Below are positions 43,192 to 51,902 of a stretch of DNA of 64,000 bases, piece by piece. The notes below the pieces were generated by a model. The model did not search any database and was not told the DNA's origin. It saw only the letters and a program-made list of their open reading frames with translations. Position 1 is the first letter of the stretch. Each line of letters opens with the position of its first letter. The position numbers and the translations under genes are program-made. Source of the stretch: Paenibacillus soyae (lineage in GTDB: Bacteria > Bacillota > Bacilli > Paenibacillales > Paenibacillaceae); NCBI RefSeq assembly GCF_024623455.1, contig NZ_JANIPJ010000014.1, positions 124,001 through 188,000 on the forward strand. Direction: 5' to 3'.

Positions 43192-44160
43192 TTATATGAT
43201 TCGCTCTTCGCCGAGACGCTTGGCGATGATATTCGCGCAATAGAGCAACACAATGCTGACGACGGTTTTGAAGATGCCGGCCGCGACGCCGAGCGAGTAG
43301 TTCCCGATCCGCAGACCGTACTTCAGAACGAAAATATCGATCGTCTCCGACCAGTCGAGCACTTGTCCGTTGCCAAGGAAATATTGAATGTCAAAGCCGC
43401 CGCCGTTCAGGATCCAGCCCACGTTCATGATCAGCAGAATGACGATAACGGGACGAATGCCGGGCAGCGTCACGTTCCAAATTTTGCGGAAGCGACCTGC
43501 GCCGTCCACCTCCGCCGCCTCATACAGAGACGGATCGACGGAAGCAATGGCCGCCAAATAAATGATCGTGTTCCAGCCTACTTCTTTCCAGACGTTGGTG
43601 AGTCCTACGATTCCCCAAAAATACTTGCCTTCACCTAACCATAATATCGGTTCATTGATAATATGAAGCTTCATAAGCACGACGTTCACGATGCCGCCTT
43701 CGGTGGACAAGGCCATGGAGACAAGACCGGTCACGATGACCCAGGAAAGAAAGTGCGGAAGATAAGAGATCGTTTGGATCAGCCTCTTAATTCCGGTTTT
43801 CCTTATTTCGTTCATGAGCAGCGCCAAGCCGATTGCCGTGACGAAACCGAGGATGAGCGAAATAAAGCTCATGGCGATCGTATTTCGAAGAACCCGGATA
43901 AAGCTATCATCCGTGAACAGAAACCGGAACTGATCGAGCCCAACCCAAGTCTGTTCAAGGATGGGGAAGCCCGGTTTATAGTTCTGAAAGGCCATCAGCC
44001 AGCCCCAGATGGGGCCGTACGCGAAGAGAAGGATGTATAGCACCATCGGAATGGACATGAGAATGAGCTGCCTTTGGCGGATCATGCGCCTCCAGAACGT
44101 GTTCGTCCGCCGGGCGGACTGGGGTGTGACTTCAATCTTATGGACCGTTTGCTGCGGCAT
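43192..44160 (-). CDS. Sugar ABC transporter permease (LplB-like)
   Basis: 322 residues. RQRQLILMSIPMVLYILLFAYGPIWGWLMAFQNYKPG is the classic LplB N-terminus, and DPSLYEAAEVDGAGRFRKIWNVTLPGI the EAA loop that docks the ATPase. No ATPase gene is in the operon, as usual for this class, which borrows a shared MsmX-like ATPase from elsewhere. AGGAGG precedes the ATG; 12 bases separate it from the second permease gene. Confidence 0.94.
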   Translation of the reverse strand: MPQQTVHKIEVTPQSARRTNTFWRRMIRQRQLILMSIPMVLYILLFAYGPIWGWLMAFQNYKPGFPILEQTWVGLDQFRFLFTDDSFIRVLRNTIAMSFISLILGFVTAIGLALLMNEIRKTGIKRLIQTISYLPHFLSWVIVTGLVSMALSTEGGIVNVVLMKLHIINEPILWLGEGKYFWGIVGLTNVWKEVGWNTIIYLAAIASVDPSLYEAAEVDGAGRFRKIWNVTLPGIRPVIVILLIMNVGWILNGGGFDIQYFLGNGQVLDWSETIDIFVLKYGLRIGNYSLGVAAGIFKTVVSIVLLYCANIIAKRLGEERII

Positions 44161-44184
44161 CGGTTCCCGCCTCCTGTTTCTAAC

Positions 44185-44222
44185 GAGCGGAAGGCCGGAA
44201 CTTTAGCTCCAACCTCCCGCTC
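44185..44222 (-). repeat. Stem-loop between binding-protein and permease genes
   Basis: GAGCGGAAGG / CCTCCCGCTC with one mismatch and an 18-nt loop, ten bases after the binding-protein stop, no T tract. Such stems often stabilise the upstream message so that binding protein exceeds permease. Confidence 0.6.
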
Positions 44223-44231
44223 CTCTTCGTC

Positions 44232-45938
44232 TTATTTACTGCTCCAGTTGTCAACACGCCACTTCAGCTGCTCGTTGACTCGATCCAGATAAGCTTGCGT
44301 ATTCACTTTGCCCATTTCCGCCACATATTCAGACCAAACATTGTTGAATTCATCCGGTTTGCTTAAGATAGCCTTAGGCAAATACTTGAAATCCAAATCC
44401 TTCATCTTCTGGTTGGCGACTTTTGCATCGGAACCTTCGATAAGGTCAATGTTCCAGGCCGGATACGAAACGCGGTTCTCCGGTGGAGACGAGAAGAAGT
44501 CACTCCACACCTTAAAGCCGTAGGCGGATAACACTTCCTTGTCGATGTCTTTCAAGTTTGCGAAATATTCGTCAGGCTGGTTGCCCGGTCCGTCGGCATT
44601 GCCGTCCGGGTAGTTGCCTTCCAGCTTAGGCAGATAGCCCCAAAGCGATTCCGCTTTGAACTTTTGCTTCCAAGTGACGTCTTCTTGCTGCGCGCGCATC
44701 TCCGGCGTCCGGTAGTAGAGTCCGTTGTCGCCAACGAGATAGTCGACGCCTTCTTCACCCCAGTTGAGGCGCTTCTGCCACTCTTCCGATAGCATCGTGT
44801 CAATGAACTTGATGATTCTCACCGGATCCTCGGCCTTGACCGTAATTCCGAATCCATTGCCCAGATTGACTACAGGTCGATCCAAGTAGTAATCTGTTGT
44901 GCTCTCGTCATACACAAGAGGGAAACCGACGTACGTACGATCGACTTTGCCTTGCGAAACGAGCGAATCATGAGCTTGCCCGAAGTTCCAGCGTTGGTCG
45001 AACATGGCGAGCACGCGGCCGCTGGACAGCTTCGCCAGATACTGGTCATAGTTCTGTGCGAATGCTTCTTTGTCCATCAAGCCTTTGGCATTAATTTCAT
45101 TCAGTTTGGTATAGTACGGCTTCGCTACATCCGTAGCTGAGAAGAGCGTAGCGACGTTCGTATCCGGATCGACGAGGACGCCGCCGTCGTTCGGGTGACC
45201 GGCCAGATGCTGAGGCGCGTTGCGCAAGCCCCAATCGCGCCAATCGAAAGCGAGCGACGTGAACCCGATCGTCGGTTGGCCATCGATCTCAGGGTACTTG
45301 GCCGCATAATCCTCGATCAGCTTGAAGTATTCATCCAACGTTTTGATTTTTGGATAGCCGTATTCTTTGAGAATCGCCTTCTGGATATAGAAGGCCGGCC
45401 CCATGTAGTCCGTCGGCTTGAAGTCGCCTTGGTAGACCCCGTAGTTCGGCAGCCAATAGATGTGGCCGTCCGCCGGGTCTTTCAACTGCTCCCATACTTT
45501 TCCGTAATGCTTCTTCAAATTCGGCGCATGCTCCTCGATGAGGTCTTCCAGAGGAATGACCGCTTTGGCCGCCGTCAGCTTTGTATTCGCCGTGATCATG
45601 TCCGGGTAGTCTCCGCCCGCGATCATAACGCCGAGCTTCTGCTCGATATCGCCGACCAAATATTCTTCCTTCAGCGTAACACCGAGCTTCTCTTTGATCT
45701 CCTGATAGATCTTGTTGTCATCCGTCGGGATTGGTCCCGTAGCAGCCGTAAACAAGGAGATGGTGAACGGTTCCACTTTCTCTCCATTCGTGGAATCGCC
45801 CGCATCGGGCGATGACGAAGCCGTCGAAGACGCATTACCGTTATTGCTGTTGTTCCCAGAGCAAGCGGTTGCAACCATACTGACCGTTAGTGTCAGCATA
45901 AGCAACCATAAAGCTGACTTCTTAGTACGAACCCCCAT
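44232..45938 (-). CDS. Extracellular solute-binding lipoprotein (LplA-like)
   Basis: 568 residues, long form typical of Paenibacillus LplA-like proteins. Signal sequence with lipobox VATAC (Cys about 26) and a Ser/Asn/Gly-rich linker to about 55. Binding-protein fold: IYQEIKEKLGVTLKEEYLVGDIEQKLGVMIAGGDYPDMITAN and later LNWGEEGVDY. Anchored outside the membrane, it delivers a sugar to the two permeases. Substrate not identifiable; pectic, glucuronic or other plant oligosaccharides are common for this group. AAGGAGG precedes the ATG. A promoter and a cre-like site lie directly upstream. Confidence 0.94.
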   Translation of the reverse strand: MGVRTKKSALWLLMLTLTVSMVATACSGNNSNNGNASSTASSSPDAGDSTNGEKVEPFTISLFTAATGPIPTDDNKIYQEIKEKLGVTLKEEYLVGDIEQKLGVMIAGGDYPDMITANTKLTAAKAVIPLEDLIEEHAPNLKKHYGKVWEQLKDPADGHIYWLPNYGVYQGDFKPTDYMGPAFYIQKAILKEYGYPKIKTLDEYFKLIEDYAAKYPEIDGQPTIGFTSLAFDWRDWGLRNAPQHLAGHPNDGGVLVDPDTNVATLFSATDVAKPYYTKLNEINAKGLMDKEAFAQNYDQYLAKLSSGRVLAMFDQRWNFGQAHDSLVSQGKVDRTYVGFPLVYDESTTDYYLDRPVVNLGNGFGITVKAEDPVRIIKFIDTMLSEEWQKRLNWGEEGVDYLVGDNGLYYRTPEMRAQQEDVTWKQKFKAESLWGYLPKLEGNYPDGNADGPGNQPDEYFANLKDIDKEVLSAYGFKVWSDFFSSPPENRVSYPAWNIDLIEGSDAKVANQKMKDLDFKYLPKAILSKPDEFNNVWSEYVAEMGKVNTQAYLDRVNEQLKWRVDNWSSK

Positions 45939-45970
45939 GTATAATCCTCCTTAGCGGATGTGACGCAAGA

Positions 45971-46027
45971 TAAGCGCGCTTTCATCTTGCTTTCTTTATG
46001 GTAACGCTTTCTTTATTAGGCTGACAA
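45971..46027 (-). promoter_or_regulatory. Promoter plus cre-like site for the transporter operon
   Basis: On the minus strand TTGTCA (46022-46027), 18 bases, TACCAT (45998-46003). Just after the expected start, TGAAAGCGCGCTTA (around 45971-45984) fits the CcpA consensus except near its end; a larger GCAAGAT / ATCTTGC stem encloses it. This suggests separate transcription of the transporter genes and carbon repression. Confidence 0.55.
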
Positions 46028-46028
46028 T

Positions 46029-47138
46029 TCACGTATTAAATGGGTACCCCCCCGAAAAATCGGTTTTTGCGGTTCGAAACTCTGCCGGTTTCTTGCCCGT
46101 GCGCCGTTCGAAATGCTGGAGGAAGTGACGATAGTGCGCATACCCGACCTGCTCCGCGATAACGCTGATCGGCTCGGTAGTGCCGCGAAGCTTCTCGCAG
46201 GCCTCGGCGATTCTCAAATCGTGAATCCGATCGAGTAAGCCGCGGCCGAATTTGCTTTGATAAGCCCTTCCCAAATAAACGGGATTCAAATAAAAGCGCG
46301 CCGCTATATCCCGAATCGTGAGCGGACTGCGATAATCATTTCGAACGTACCTGTCAATCTCCATCAACGTGCTGCCCGGCTTGCTCTCGCGAATCGTTTG
46401 CACGGCGCCTATGACTTGTTCCACGAATGAGAGAATGCGTGCCCGCACGGATGCCGCATCAGCACTGGTTTCATACCTATCCGAGGCTTGACGAGGACGC
46501 AGCAGCAGAGCAGGATCGCCGCCCGACTCCCGGATCAGCTTGCCGCATTGAACGGTCAGGGAGCCCGCGAACAGCTCGGCCCATTCGAACGAATGCCCTT
46601 CCAGCTCCCGGAATAATCGATCTATTACGCTTGCCGCCCGGTCCCCGTCCGCATCTTCGATCGCTTGCAGCACGTCCTTCAGCAGACGCGCCGCCAGAGC
46701 CGGCAGCGACGCCGCTTCTCCGCCGCCCTGCCCCTTCTGCATGGCCTCCTGGCGGGCGTCCAGCCGGGCTCGAATCTGCGTCAGCACCTCCGCGGCTTCT
46801 TCTCCGATGATTGGCTTGAGCAAGTAGTGATAGACGCCCAGCTGCATGGCTCTCTTCGCGAACGAGAAATCGCTGTAGGCGCTAACCAAGACGATCTCGG
46901 CAGGCGCTCCCTTTCCTCCCTCTTCTTGCAGCTTCCTAATGAGCTCCAGGCCATCCATCTCCGGCATTCGGATATCCGTTACGATAACATGCGGCATCGA
47001 CTCGCGCGCTGCCGCCAGCGCTTCAGAGCCGCTCTCGCACACGCCGCAAATCTGGAAGCCCAGCTGCTCCCAATCCACGAACATTCGCAAGCCTTCGATC
47101 GCGTGCGGTTCATCGTCCACCAGCATTACCTTATACAT
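46029..47138 (-). CDS. AraC-type response regulator 2 (YesN-like)
   Basis: 369 residues. Receiver: MYKVMLVDDEPHAIEGLR, phospho-Asp in VIVTDIRMPEMDGLE, Lys in YHYLLKPI. C-terminal AraC HTH pair: TIRDIAARFYLNPVYLGRAYQSKFG and PISVIAEQVGYAHYRHFLQHFERRTGKKPAEFR. The kinase stop lies inside its first codons (8-base overlap), so the two are coupled. AAGGAGG precedes the ATG; 28 extra upstream codons inside the kinase gene are ignored. Probably the activator of the transporter operon that starts 90 bases after it. Confidence 0.92.
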   Translation of the reverse strand: MYKVMLVDDEPHAIEGLRMFVDWEQLGFQICGVCESGSEALAAARESMPHVIVTDIRMPEMDGLELIRKLQEEGGKGAPAEIVLVSAYSDFSFAKRAMQLGVYHYLLKPIIGEEAAEVLTQIRARLDARQEAMQKGQGGGEAASLPALAARLLKDVLQAIEDADGDRAASVIDRLFRELEGHSFEWAELFAGSLTVQCGKLIRESGGDPALLLRPRQASDRYETSADAASVRARILSFVEQVIGAVQTIRESKPGSTLMEIDRYVRNDYRSPLTIRDIAARFYLNPVYLGRAYQSKFGRGLLDRIHDLRIAEACEKLRGTTEPISVIAEQVGYAHYRHFLQHFERRTGKKPAEFRTAKTDFSGGYPFNT

Positions 47139-48912
47139 GCCTTTTCCCTCCTTCGTCCACGGACATCGCAGGAATTCGAAAACCGATTCTCGTCCCCTCA
47201 TTCGGACGGCTGTCGATGACAAAATCGACTCGTTCCCCGTAATGGAGCCGGAGCCGCTTATAAACGTTGCGCATGCCCACGTTCTCGTCCGTATCGAGAC
47301 TTCCGTTCATCAGCCTTCGGATTTCATTCAACCGCTCTTCATCCATCCCTTTGCCGTTATCTTCGACTTGCACATATAGATAAGTATCTGTTCGACGGGC
47401 TTCAATCCGGATAACGCGCTGCCCCTTCACCGCCTGCAGTCCGTGCTTGCACGCGTTCTCGACTAGCGGCTGGATGCACATTTTCGGCACCAGGCATTTC
47501 GCCGCTTCTTCCTCGATGTCGAACTCGTAGCCGAACCGGTCCGCGAACCGGAACTTCTCGATTTTCAAATACATTTCCGTAAAATGAAGCTCGTCCTGCA
47601 GCGTTACGGCGGCGTCTGACCAGCTGAGCATCCGCCTGAGCAGCTGAGACAAGTTGCGGATCGTATCGGTCACTTCCGTATAGCCGTTTTTCACGCTGAC
47701 AACGAGCAGGGCATTTAACGTGTTAAACAGAAAATGCGGGTTGACCTGGCTTTGCAGCAGCTTCATTTCGGCGCGGATCCGTTCCAGCTCCATGTCCTTC
47801 TGCTGGATTTCGAGCTTGTAGACATCGTTGATGAGCGACTCGATCTGAGAGGCCATCCGGTTGTAGCTGCGGATCAGCCCGCCTATCTCGTCTTTGCCCT
47901 CGCGCAGCACGATCAGGTCGAACTTCTCGTTTTTTGCTTTCTCCATGTGACGGGCTAAGCGGCGAATCCGATAATTATACGAGCGCAGCATGATGAAGAT
48001 GAGCGACGTCGGCAGCAACGTGCTGACGGCCGCAAGCATCCAGATGAAGCGGTTCGAGCTCTGGACGGCGGTCTGGAATCGGTCCTCCTCCGCAAATCCG
48101 ACAAGCTTCCATCCTTGCATGTAGGAAGGCTTCCCAAGCATGCTTCGAAATATCAATTCGCCTTGCTCGCCGTTGTCCCACTGGTCCATCGGATCCATGT
48201 ACCGGGAGGAGGGCAGCAATACCCGGTCCTGCGGATCCAGCATGCTGATCGCCAAGTACGGCTTCTCCTCTTCGAGAATCTCTTCGAAGTTGCTGAGCTT
48301 GAGGTCAATCCGCAAGTACTTGGCGTAGCGCCCGTACGTCGGATATTCGTTCAATTTGCGCACGATGCTGAAGTAAACCTTGTTACCCATCGCGTTCATC
48401 GGGTCGACGCTCCGGTACATCATCACTTGGACGGCCGACGGGGAGCTCGTAACCGTCTCGTACCAAGGGCTGCGCTTTGAAGCTTCATCCAATATGAAAT
48501 AATGGCTTCCGCTCACGATGGTCGGATTCTCCGTAAATACCGAAATATTCTCGACATATGTGTAGGCGGACATGAATGGTCTCATTTTGCCGGTCAGCGT
48601 CTCATTGAAGCTTTCGTAGAAATCGACAATATCGGTATATTCCTTGTCCAGCAGCTCGTATAGGCTGCGGTCCGTCGCGACGGAATGGCTGAGCGTTACT
48701 CCGCCCTCGATCATATCCATCGCCTTCTTGTCCGCGCGCTCCATCGCGATCTGAAGGTTGTTCTGTTCCCGGGCTTGAATGCTCTCCGACATCTGCTGGA
48801 ACAGCAGAACATTGATGGTGAGGATCGGCACCAGAATGCACAGCAGGTATATCAGTGTAAACTTCCATTTCAGCGGGATGTTGTTAACGAAGCTGAGCCA
48901 GCCGAACGGCAT
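47131..48912 (-). CDS. Sensor histidine kinase (YesM-like)
   Basis: 593 residues. Helix at about 15-35 (FTLIYLLCILVPILTINVLLF), an extracellular dCache-like region to about 285, second helix, HAMP (LARHMEKAKNEKFDLIVLREGKDEIGGLIRSYNRM), His_kinase box LLQSQVNPHFLFNTLNAL with the acceptor His, then HATPase_c (VENACKHGL, VEDNGKGMDEE, VGMRNVYKRL). It likely senses the sugar outside, directly or through the binding protein. AAGGAGG precedes the ATG; 18 bases after regulator 1 and overlapping regulator 2. Confidence 0.94.
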   Translation of the reverse strand: MPFGWLSFVNNIPLKWKFTLIYLLCILVPILTINVLLFQQMSESIQAREQNNLQIAMERADKKAMDMIEGGVTLSHSVATDRSLYELLDKEYTDIVDFYESFNETLTGKMRPFMSAYTYVENISVFTENPTIVSGSHYFILDEASKRSPWYETVTSSPSAVQVMMYRSVDPMNAMGNKVYFSIVRKLNEYPTYGRYAKYLRIDLKLSNFEEILEEEKPYLAISMLDPQDRVLLPSSRYMDPMDQWDNGEQGELIFRSMLGKPSYMQGWKLVGFAEEDRFQTAVQSSNRFIWMLAAVSTLLPTSLIFIMLRSYNYRIRRLARHMEKAKNEKFDLIVLREGKDEIGGLIRSYNRMASQIESLINDVYKLEIQQKDMELERIRAEMKLLQSQVNPHFLFNTLNALLVVSVKNGYTEVTDTIRNLSQLLRRMLSWSDAAVTLQDELHFTEMYLKIEKFRFADRFGYEFDIEEEAAKCLVPKMCIQPLVENACKHGLQAVKGQRVIRIEARRTDTYLYVQVEDNGKGMDEERLNEIRRLMNGSLDTDENVGMRNVYKRLRLHYGERVDFVIDSRPNEGTRIGFRIPAMSVDEGGKRHV

Positions 48913-48930
48913 GCGGTCGCCTCCTTGGAA

Positions 48931-50022
48931 TTAGCCGTTTTTGTAATGCGAGGGGGTCATGCCCGTCCAATGCTTGAATTTCGCCGCAAAATGCTCGGGA
49001 TCCTCATAGCCGACCTTACGCGCGACATCGGCGACTTTCAAATCGGTTCGCCGGAGCAGTTTGCGGCCGGCTTCGACCCTCGTACGATGAACATAGTCAA
49101 GGAAAGACATGCCTATGTGCTTCTTGAACAACTGACCGAGATATGCCGGCTGGAAATGGAGCATCTGCGCGATGGTCTGCAATTGAAGCGGCTCGGAATA
49201 GCGCTCCCGGATGATTTGGGCCACCTCCCAAGCCGGGCCGGACTCCGACCGCTGCCGCGCCAGCCGCTCCGCTGCCTTGCAAGCGTAAGCCGTCAAAACC
49301 TCGGGCCAACGTTCCTCCATTCCCGGCAAGCAGGGAGGGGATAGGGCTTGTTCGTCTAGAGCGGATGAGCCTTGCTTCTCTCCCTCGAAGACGGTCCAGG
49401 TCACTTCGAGCAGTACGTTCGACAAGTACGCTTTGCCGATCTCTCCGCCGCCGCCGAATGAAAGCTTCAACTGGTGACACAACTGCTCGGCGGCGTTCCC
49501 AATCCCCTCCCTGTCTCCAGCTTGAATGGCTAATAACAGGCGATCCTCCGCATCCAGCAGCGGATCCGAAGCAATCGGGACCGTCCAAGCCGCTTCCAGC
49601 GGCAAGGCCTTACCCAGTTGCTTCGTACGATCACCGGCCTCGGATTGCGACCACCTGCTGCGAAATTCCTTAAGCGCTGCATGAATCTCCATGGTGTCGA
49701 TCGGCTTCAGCCAATAGTCGAGCACTCCGCATGACAGCGCCTTATGCGCGGCCGAGAAATCATCATGCCCGCTCAGAATAACGAAACGGCAAGGTGCGTG
49801 GAGCACATTCGTGCAGTGCTCAATCAGCTGCAATCCATCCATGACCGGCATGCTGATGTCCGTGACGACTAGATCGGGACCCAGCTCCTTGATACGCTCC
49901 AGCGCCTCTTCCCCGTCGCACGCTTCTCCGCAGATTCGGAAGCCGTGACTTTCCCAATCGACCATGAAGCTCAAGCCTTCCAGGACGAGCGGTTCATCAT
50001 CTACAATTAGAACGGTATAGAT
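48931..50022 (-). CDS. AraC-type response regulator 1 (YesN-like), apparent ATC start
   Basis: 363 residues if started at an ATC; 347 from the first canonical codon (TTG). The full frame reads [I]YTVLIVDDEPLVLEGLSFMV, where the first codon stands exactly where relatives have Met, and GGGAGAGGAGAGG lies 6-9 bases before it. Between an upstream in-frame stop and ATC there is no ATG, GTG or TTG. Starting at the TTG would remove the VDDE acidic pocket. The rest is complete: LVVTDISMPVMDG with the phospho-Asp, VLDYWLKPI, and AraC HTHs (LQTIAQMLHFQPAYLGQLFKKHIG, KVADVARKVGYEDPEHFAAKF). First gene of the regulator-kinase-regulator run. Confidence 0.85.
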   Translation of the reverse strand: MYTVLIVDDEPLVLEGLSFMVDWESHGFRICGEACDGEEALERIKELGPDLVVTDISMPVMDGLQLIEHCTNVLHAPCRFVILSGHDDFSAAHKALSCGVLDYWLKPIDTMEIHAALKEFRSRWSQSEAGDRTKQLGKALPLEAAWTVPIASDPLLDAEDRLLLAIQAGDREGIGNAAEQLCHQLKLSFGGGGEIGKAYLSNVLLEVTWTVFEGEKQGSSALDEQALSPPCLPGMEERWPEVLTAYACKAAERLARQRSESGPAWEVAQIIRERYSEPLQLQTIAQMLHFQPAYLGQLFKKHIGMSFLDYVHRTRVEAGRKLLRRTDLKVADVARKVGYEDPEHFAAKFKHWTGMTPSHYKNG

Positions 50023-50208
50023 CTGTAACCTCTCCTCTCCCTATAGGATTCTATTAACTACATCTAATGACGATTCTCTAGGTCGGAGACCGTTAATAGA
50101 GGACCCGTTCAAAACCGGCGGCCCCCCTGCCATCGTATCATTTTATTCCTTTTAATTTAACCCTAGAAACAATTGGATATTTAACTTCTTATGATTCTGT
50201 ATGTGAGT

Positions 50209-50337
50209 GTTGACCCCCTTCGAAGCATAAAAAATACATGACCGATGCTATTAACCGTACGACGATGTATTCATTACATGTAAACTTTGCTCGCCAATAA
50301 GCGATTCCTCATCCCCCACCGCAACCGGCTTCGACAT
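50209..50337 (-). pseudogene. Relic of a sulfurtransferase 3' end behind the MerR gene
   Basis: A 22-base stretch (about 50308-50329) is identical to one in the sulfurtransferase remnant at 54.29 kb and encodes PVAVGDEE on the minus strand. Beyond it follow a hairpin AATACAT / ATGTATT (50233-50271) with a T-rich minus-strand tail and one GTTGAC motif (50209), in the same order as at 54.2 kb. It starts at the MerR stop codon. The region 50040-50208 shows nothing else I can name. Confidence 0.5.
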
Positions 50338-50784
50338 TCACACTCTTTCTGAAGCCTTATAAAATACGTCACTATGCATATGCTGAACTCTTTCCCAATT
50401 GGCGGGGTTGGTTGTGTCTAGGGTGCGGTGCTCCAAAATGGCCTGGTACAGTGTTGTCTTCTCTTCCAAATGGGCAACGTGCTGCTTGGCTTCTTCTAGC
50501 TTGGCGAGCGCAGCTTCTTTATGCTCCATCATGAGCTTGTAGCGTTGCGGAATGGTGGAATCGCCCTCGAGACATAAATCGATATACGTTTTAATGACAT
50601 CGATCGGCATACCGGATTGCTTGAGGCATTTGATCCCATGCAGCCAGTTAATGGATTCTTCATCGAATAATCGAATATTATTCTCATTGCGCCGTAAGCT
50701 TGGCACCAGACCTTTGTCCGTGTAGAAGCGGACGGTGTGCTCGGTGAGGCCCGTGATCTGAGCGGCTTCTTTGACCGTATTCAT
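50338..50784 (-). CDS. MerR-family regulator (AdhR-like)
   Basis: 148 residues: HTH MNTVKEAAQITGLTEHTVRFYTDKGLVPSLRR with NNIRLFDEESINWLHGIKCLKQSGMPI, then a dimerisation coiled coil (ALAKLEEAKQHVAHLEEKTTLYQAIL). Size and sequence fit the small MerR regulators of aldehyde-stress genes (AdhR/YraB type), which lack a large effector domain. The ATG has GGGGGA upstream; 92 further codons of open frame run antisense into the next gene's promoter and are spurious. It diverges from the aldo/keto reductase gene it most likely activates. Confidence 0.9.
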   Translation of the reverse strand: MNTVKEAAQITGLTEHTVRFYTDKGLVPSLRRNENNIRLFDEESINWLHGIKCLKQSGMPIDVIKTYIDLCLEGDSTIPQRYKLMMEHKEAALAKLEEAKQHVAHLEEKTTLYQAILEHRTLDTTNPANWERVQHMHSDVFYKASERV

Positions 50785-50821
50785 ATGGAGTCCCCCTTGG
50801 AAAAAAAAGAATAACTGCCTC

Positions 50822-50852
50822 TTGCCTTCGTGTAACACGAAGGTACTATGCT
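50822..50852 (+). promoter_or_regulatory. MerR-type promoter of the aldo/keto reductase gene
   Basis: TTGCCT, 19-base spacer, TATGCT. Centred on the spacer is a perfect palindrome CCTTCGTGT-A-ACACGAAGG (50825-50843). This is the standard layout of a MerR-activated promoter. Confidence 0.88.
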
Positions 50853-50954
50853 TATTGTAATGCAACTGTGCCGTAACCGGAACTCCCGCACCACCCCAAT
50901 TTCCGCGATACGCACCGGTTGCTCTCATACATTTGAACAATAGGAGGAATCGCA

Positions 50955-51806
50955 ATGCGAACTGTAACTTTGAACAATGGTGTAGAAATGCCGATCCTAG
51001 GCTTCGGCGTCTACCAGATTCCGGATGCCGAAGAGTGCGAGAACGCGGTGTACGAGGCACTGTCGGCCGGTTACCGCTTGATCGACACCGCCGCCGGTTA
51101 CCTTAACGAGGAAGCGGTCGGACGCGCTATTAAGCGCAGCGGCGTACCTCGTGAGGAGCTGTTCATTACGACTAAGATTTGGGTTCAGGATACCGGCTAC
51201 GAGAGTGCCAAGCTTGCGTTCGCCAAATCCTTGAAGAAGCTGCAGCTCGACTATCTCGACCTGTACTTGATTCACCAGCCGTTCGGCGATTACTACGGCA
51301 CTTGGCGCGCGATGGAAGAGCTGTACCGTGAAGGCAAAATCAAGGCAATCGGGGTCAGCAACTTCATGCCGGATCGTCTGATGGACCTCATTGTGCATAA
51401 CGAGATCGTGCCCGCCATCAACCAGATTGAAACGCACCCGTTCTACCAGCAGACAGAGAGCGCTGCTTTCTTGAAGGAGCAGGGCGTGCAGCACCAATCG
51501 TGGGCGCCGTTCGCCGAAGGACGGAACAACATGTTCTTTAACGAAGTGCTGACCACGATCGCGGAGAAACACAACAAGTCTGTCGCCCAGATCGTATTGC
51601 GCTGGCTTGTCCAACGAGAAGTTGTTGTCATTCCAAAGTCGGTACGCAAAGAACGGATCGTCGAAAATTTCAACATTTTCGATTTTGAGCTAAGCGCGGA
51701 CGAAATGGGGCTAATTTCCACGCTAGATACGCGAGAAAGTCTATTCTTATCGTACCGCGATCCGGAAGTTGCCAAGATGATGGGCAACTGGAGAGTCGAA
51801 TTGTAA
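50955..51806 (+). CDS. Aldo/keto reductase
   Basis: 283 residues, a (beta/alpha)8 barrel. LIDTAAGYLNEEAVG supplies Asp and Tyr, ITTKIW the Lys and YLIHQPFG the His of the catalytic tetrad; GVSNFMPDRL and the C-terminal IPKSVRKERIVENFNIFDF bind NADPH. It reduces aldehydes or ketones in the cytoplasm, probably as detoxification under control of the adjacent MerR protein. AGGAGG precedes the ATG. Confidence 0.94.
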   Translation: MRTVTLNNGVEMPILGFGVYQIPDAEECENAVYEALSAGYRLIDTAAGYLNEEAVGRAIKRSGVPREELFITTKIWVQDTGYESAKLAFAKSLKKLQLDYLDLYLIHQPFGDYYGTWRAMEELYREGKIKAIGVSNFMPDRLMDLIVHNEIVPAINQIETHPFYQQTESAAFLKEQGVQHQSWAPFAEGRNNMFFNEVLTTIAEKHNKSVAQIVLRWLVQREVVVIPKSVRKERIVENFNIFDFELSADEMGLISTLDTRESLFLSYRDPEVAKMMGNWRVEL

Positions 51807-51837
51807 ACCTTGGTCCGATTTCTGGCATTAGCAAAAA

Positions 51838-51877
51838 AATACATCGCCACGGCTCATAAGCCGCAAGGCGATGTATT
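51838..51877. terminator. Bidirectional terminator, aldo/keto reductase / anti-sigma
   Basis: Perfect 11-bp stem AATACATCGCC / GGCGATGTATT with an inner GGCT / AGCC stem; T runs on both strands. Confidence 0.93.
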
Positions 51878-51902
51878 TATCATATACAAAATTCTACTGA
51901 TG

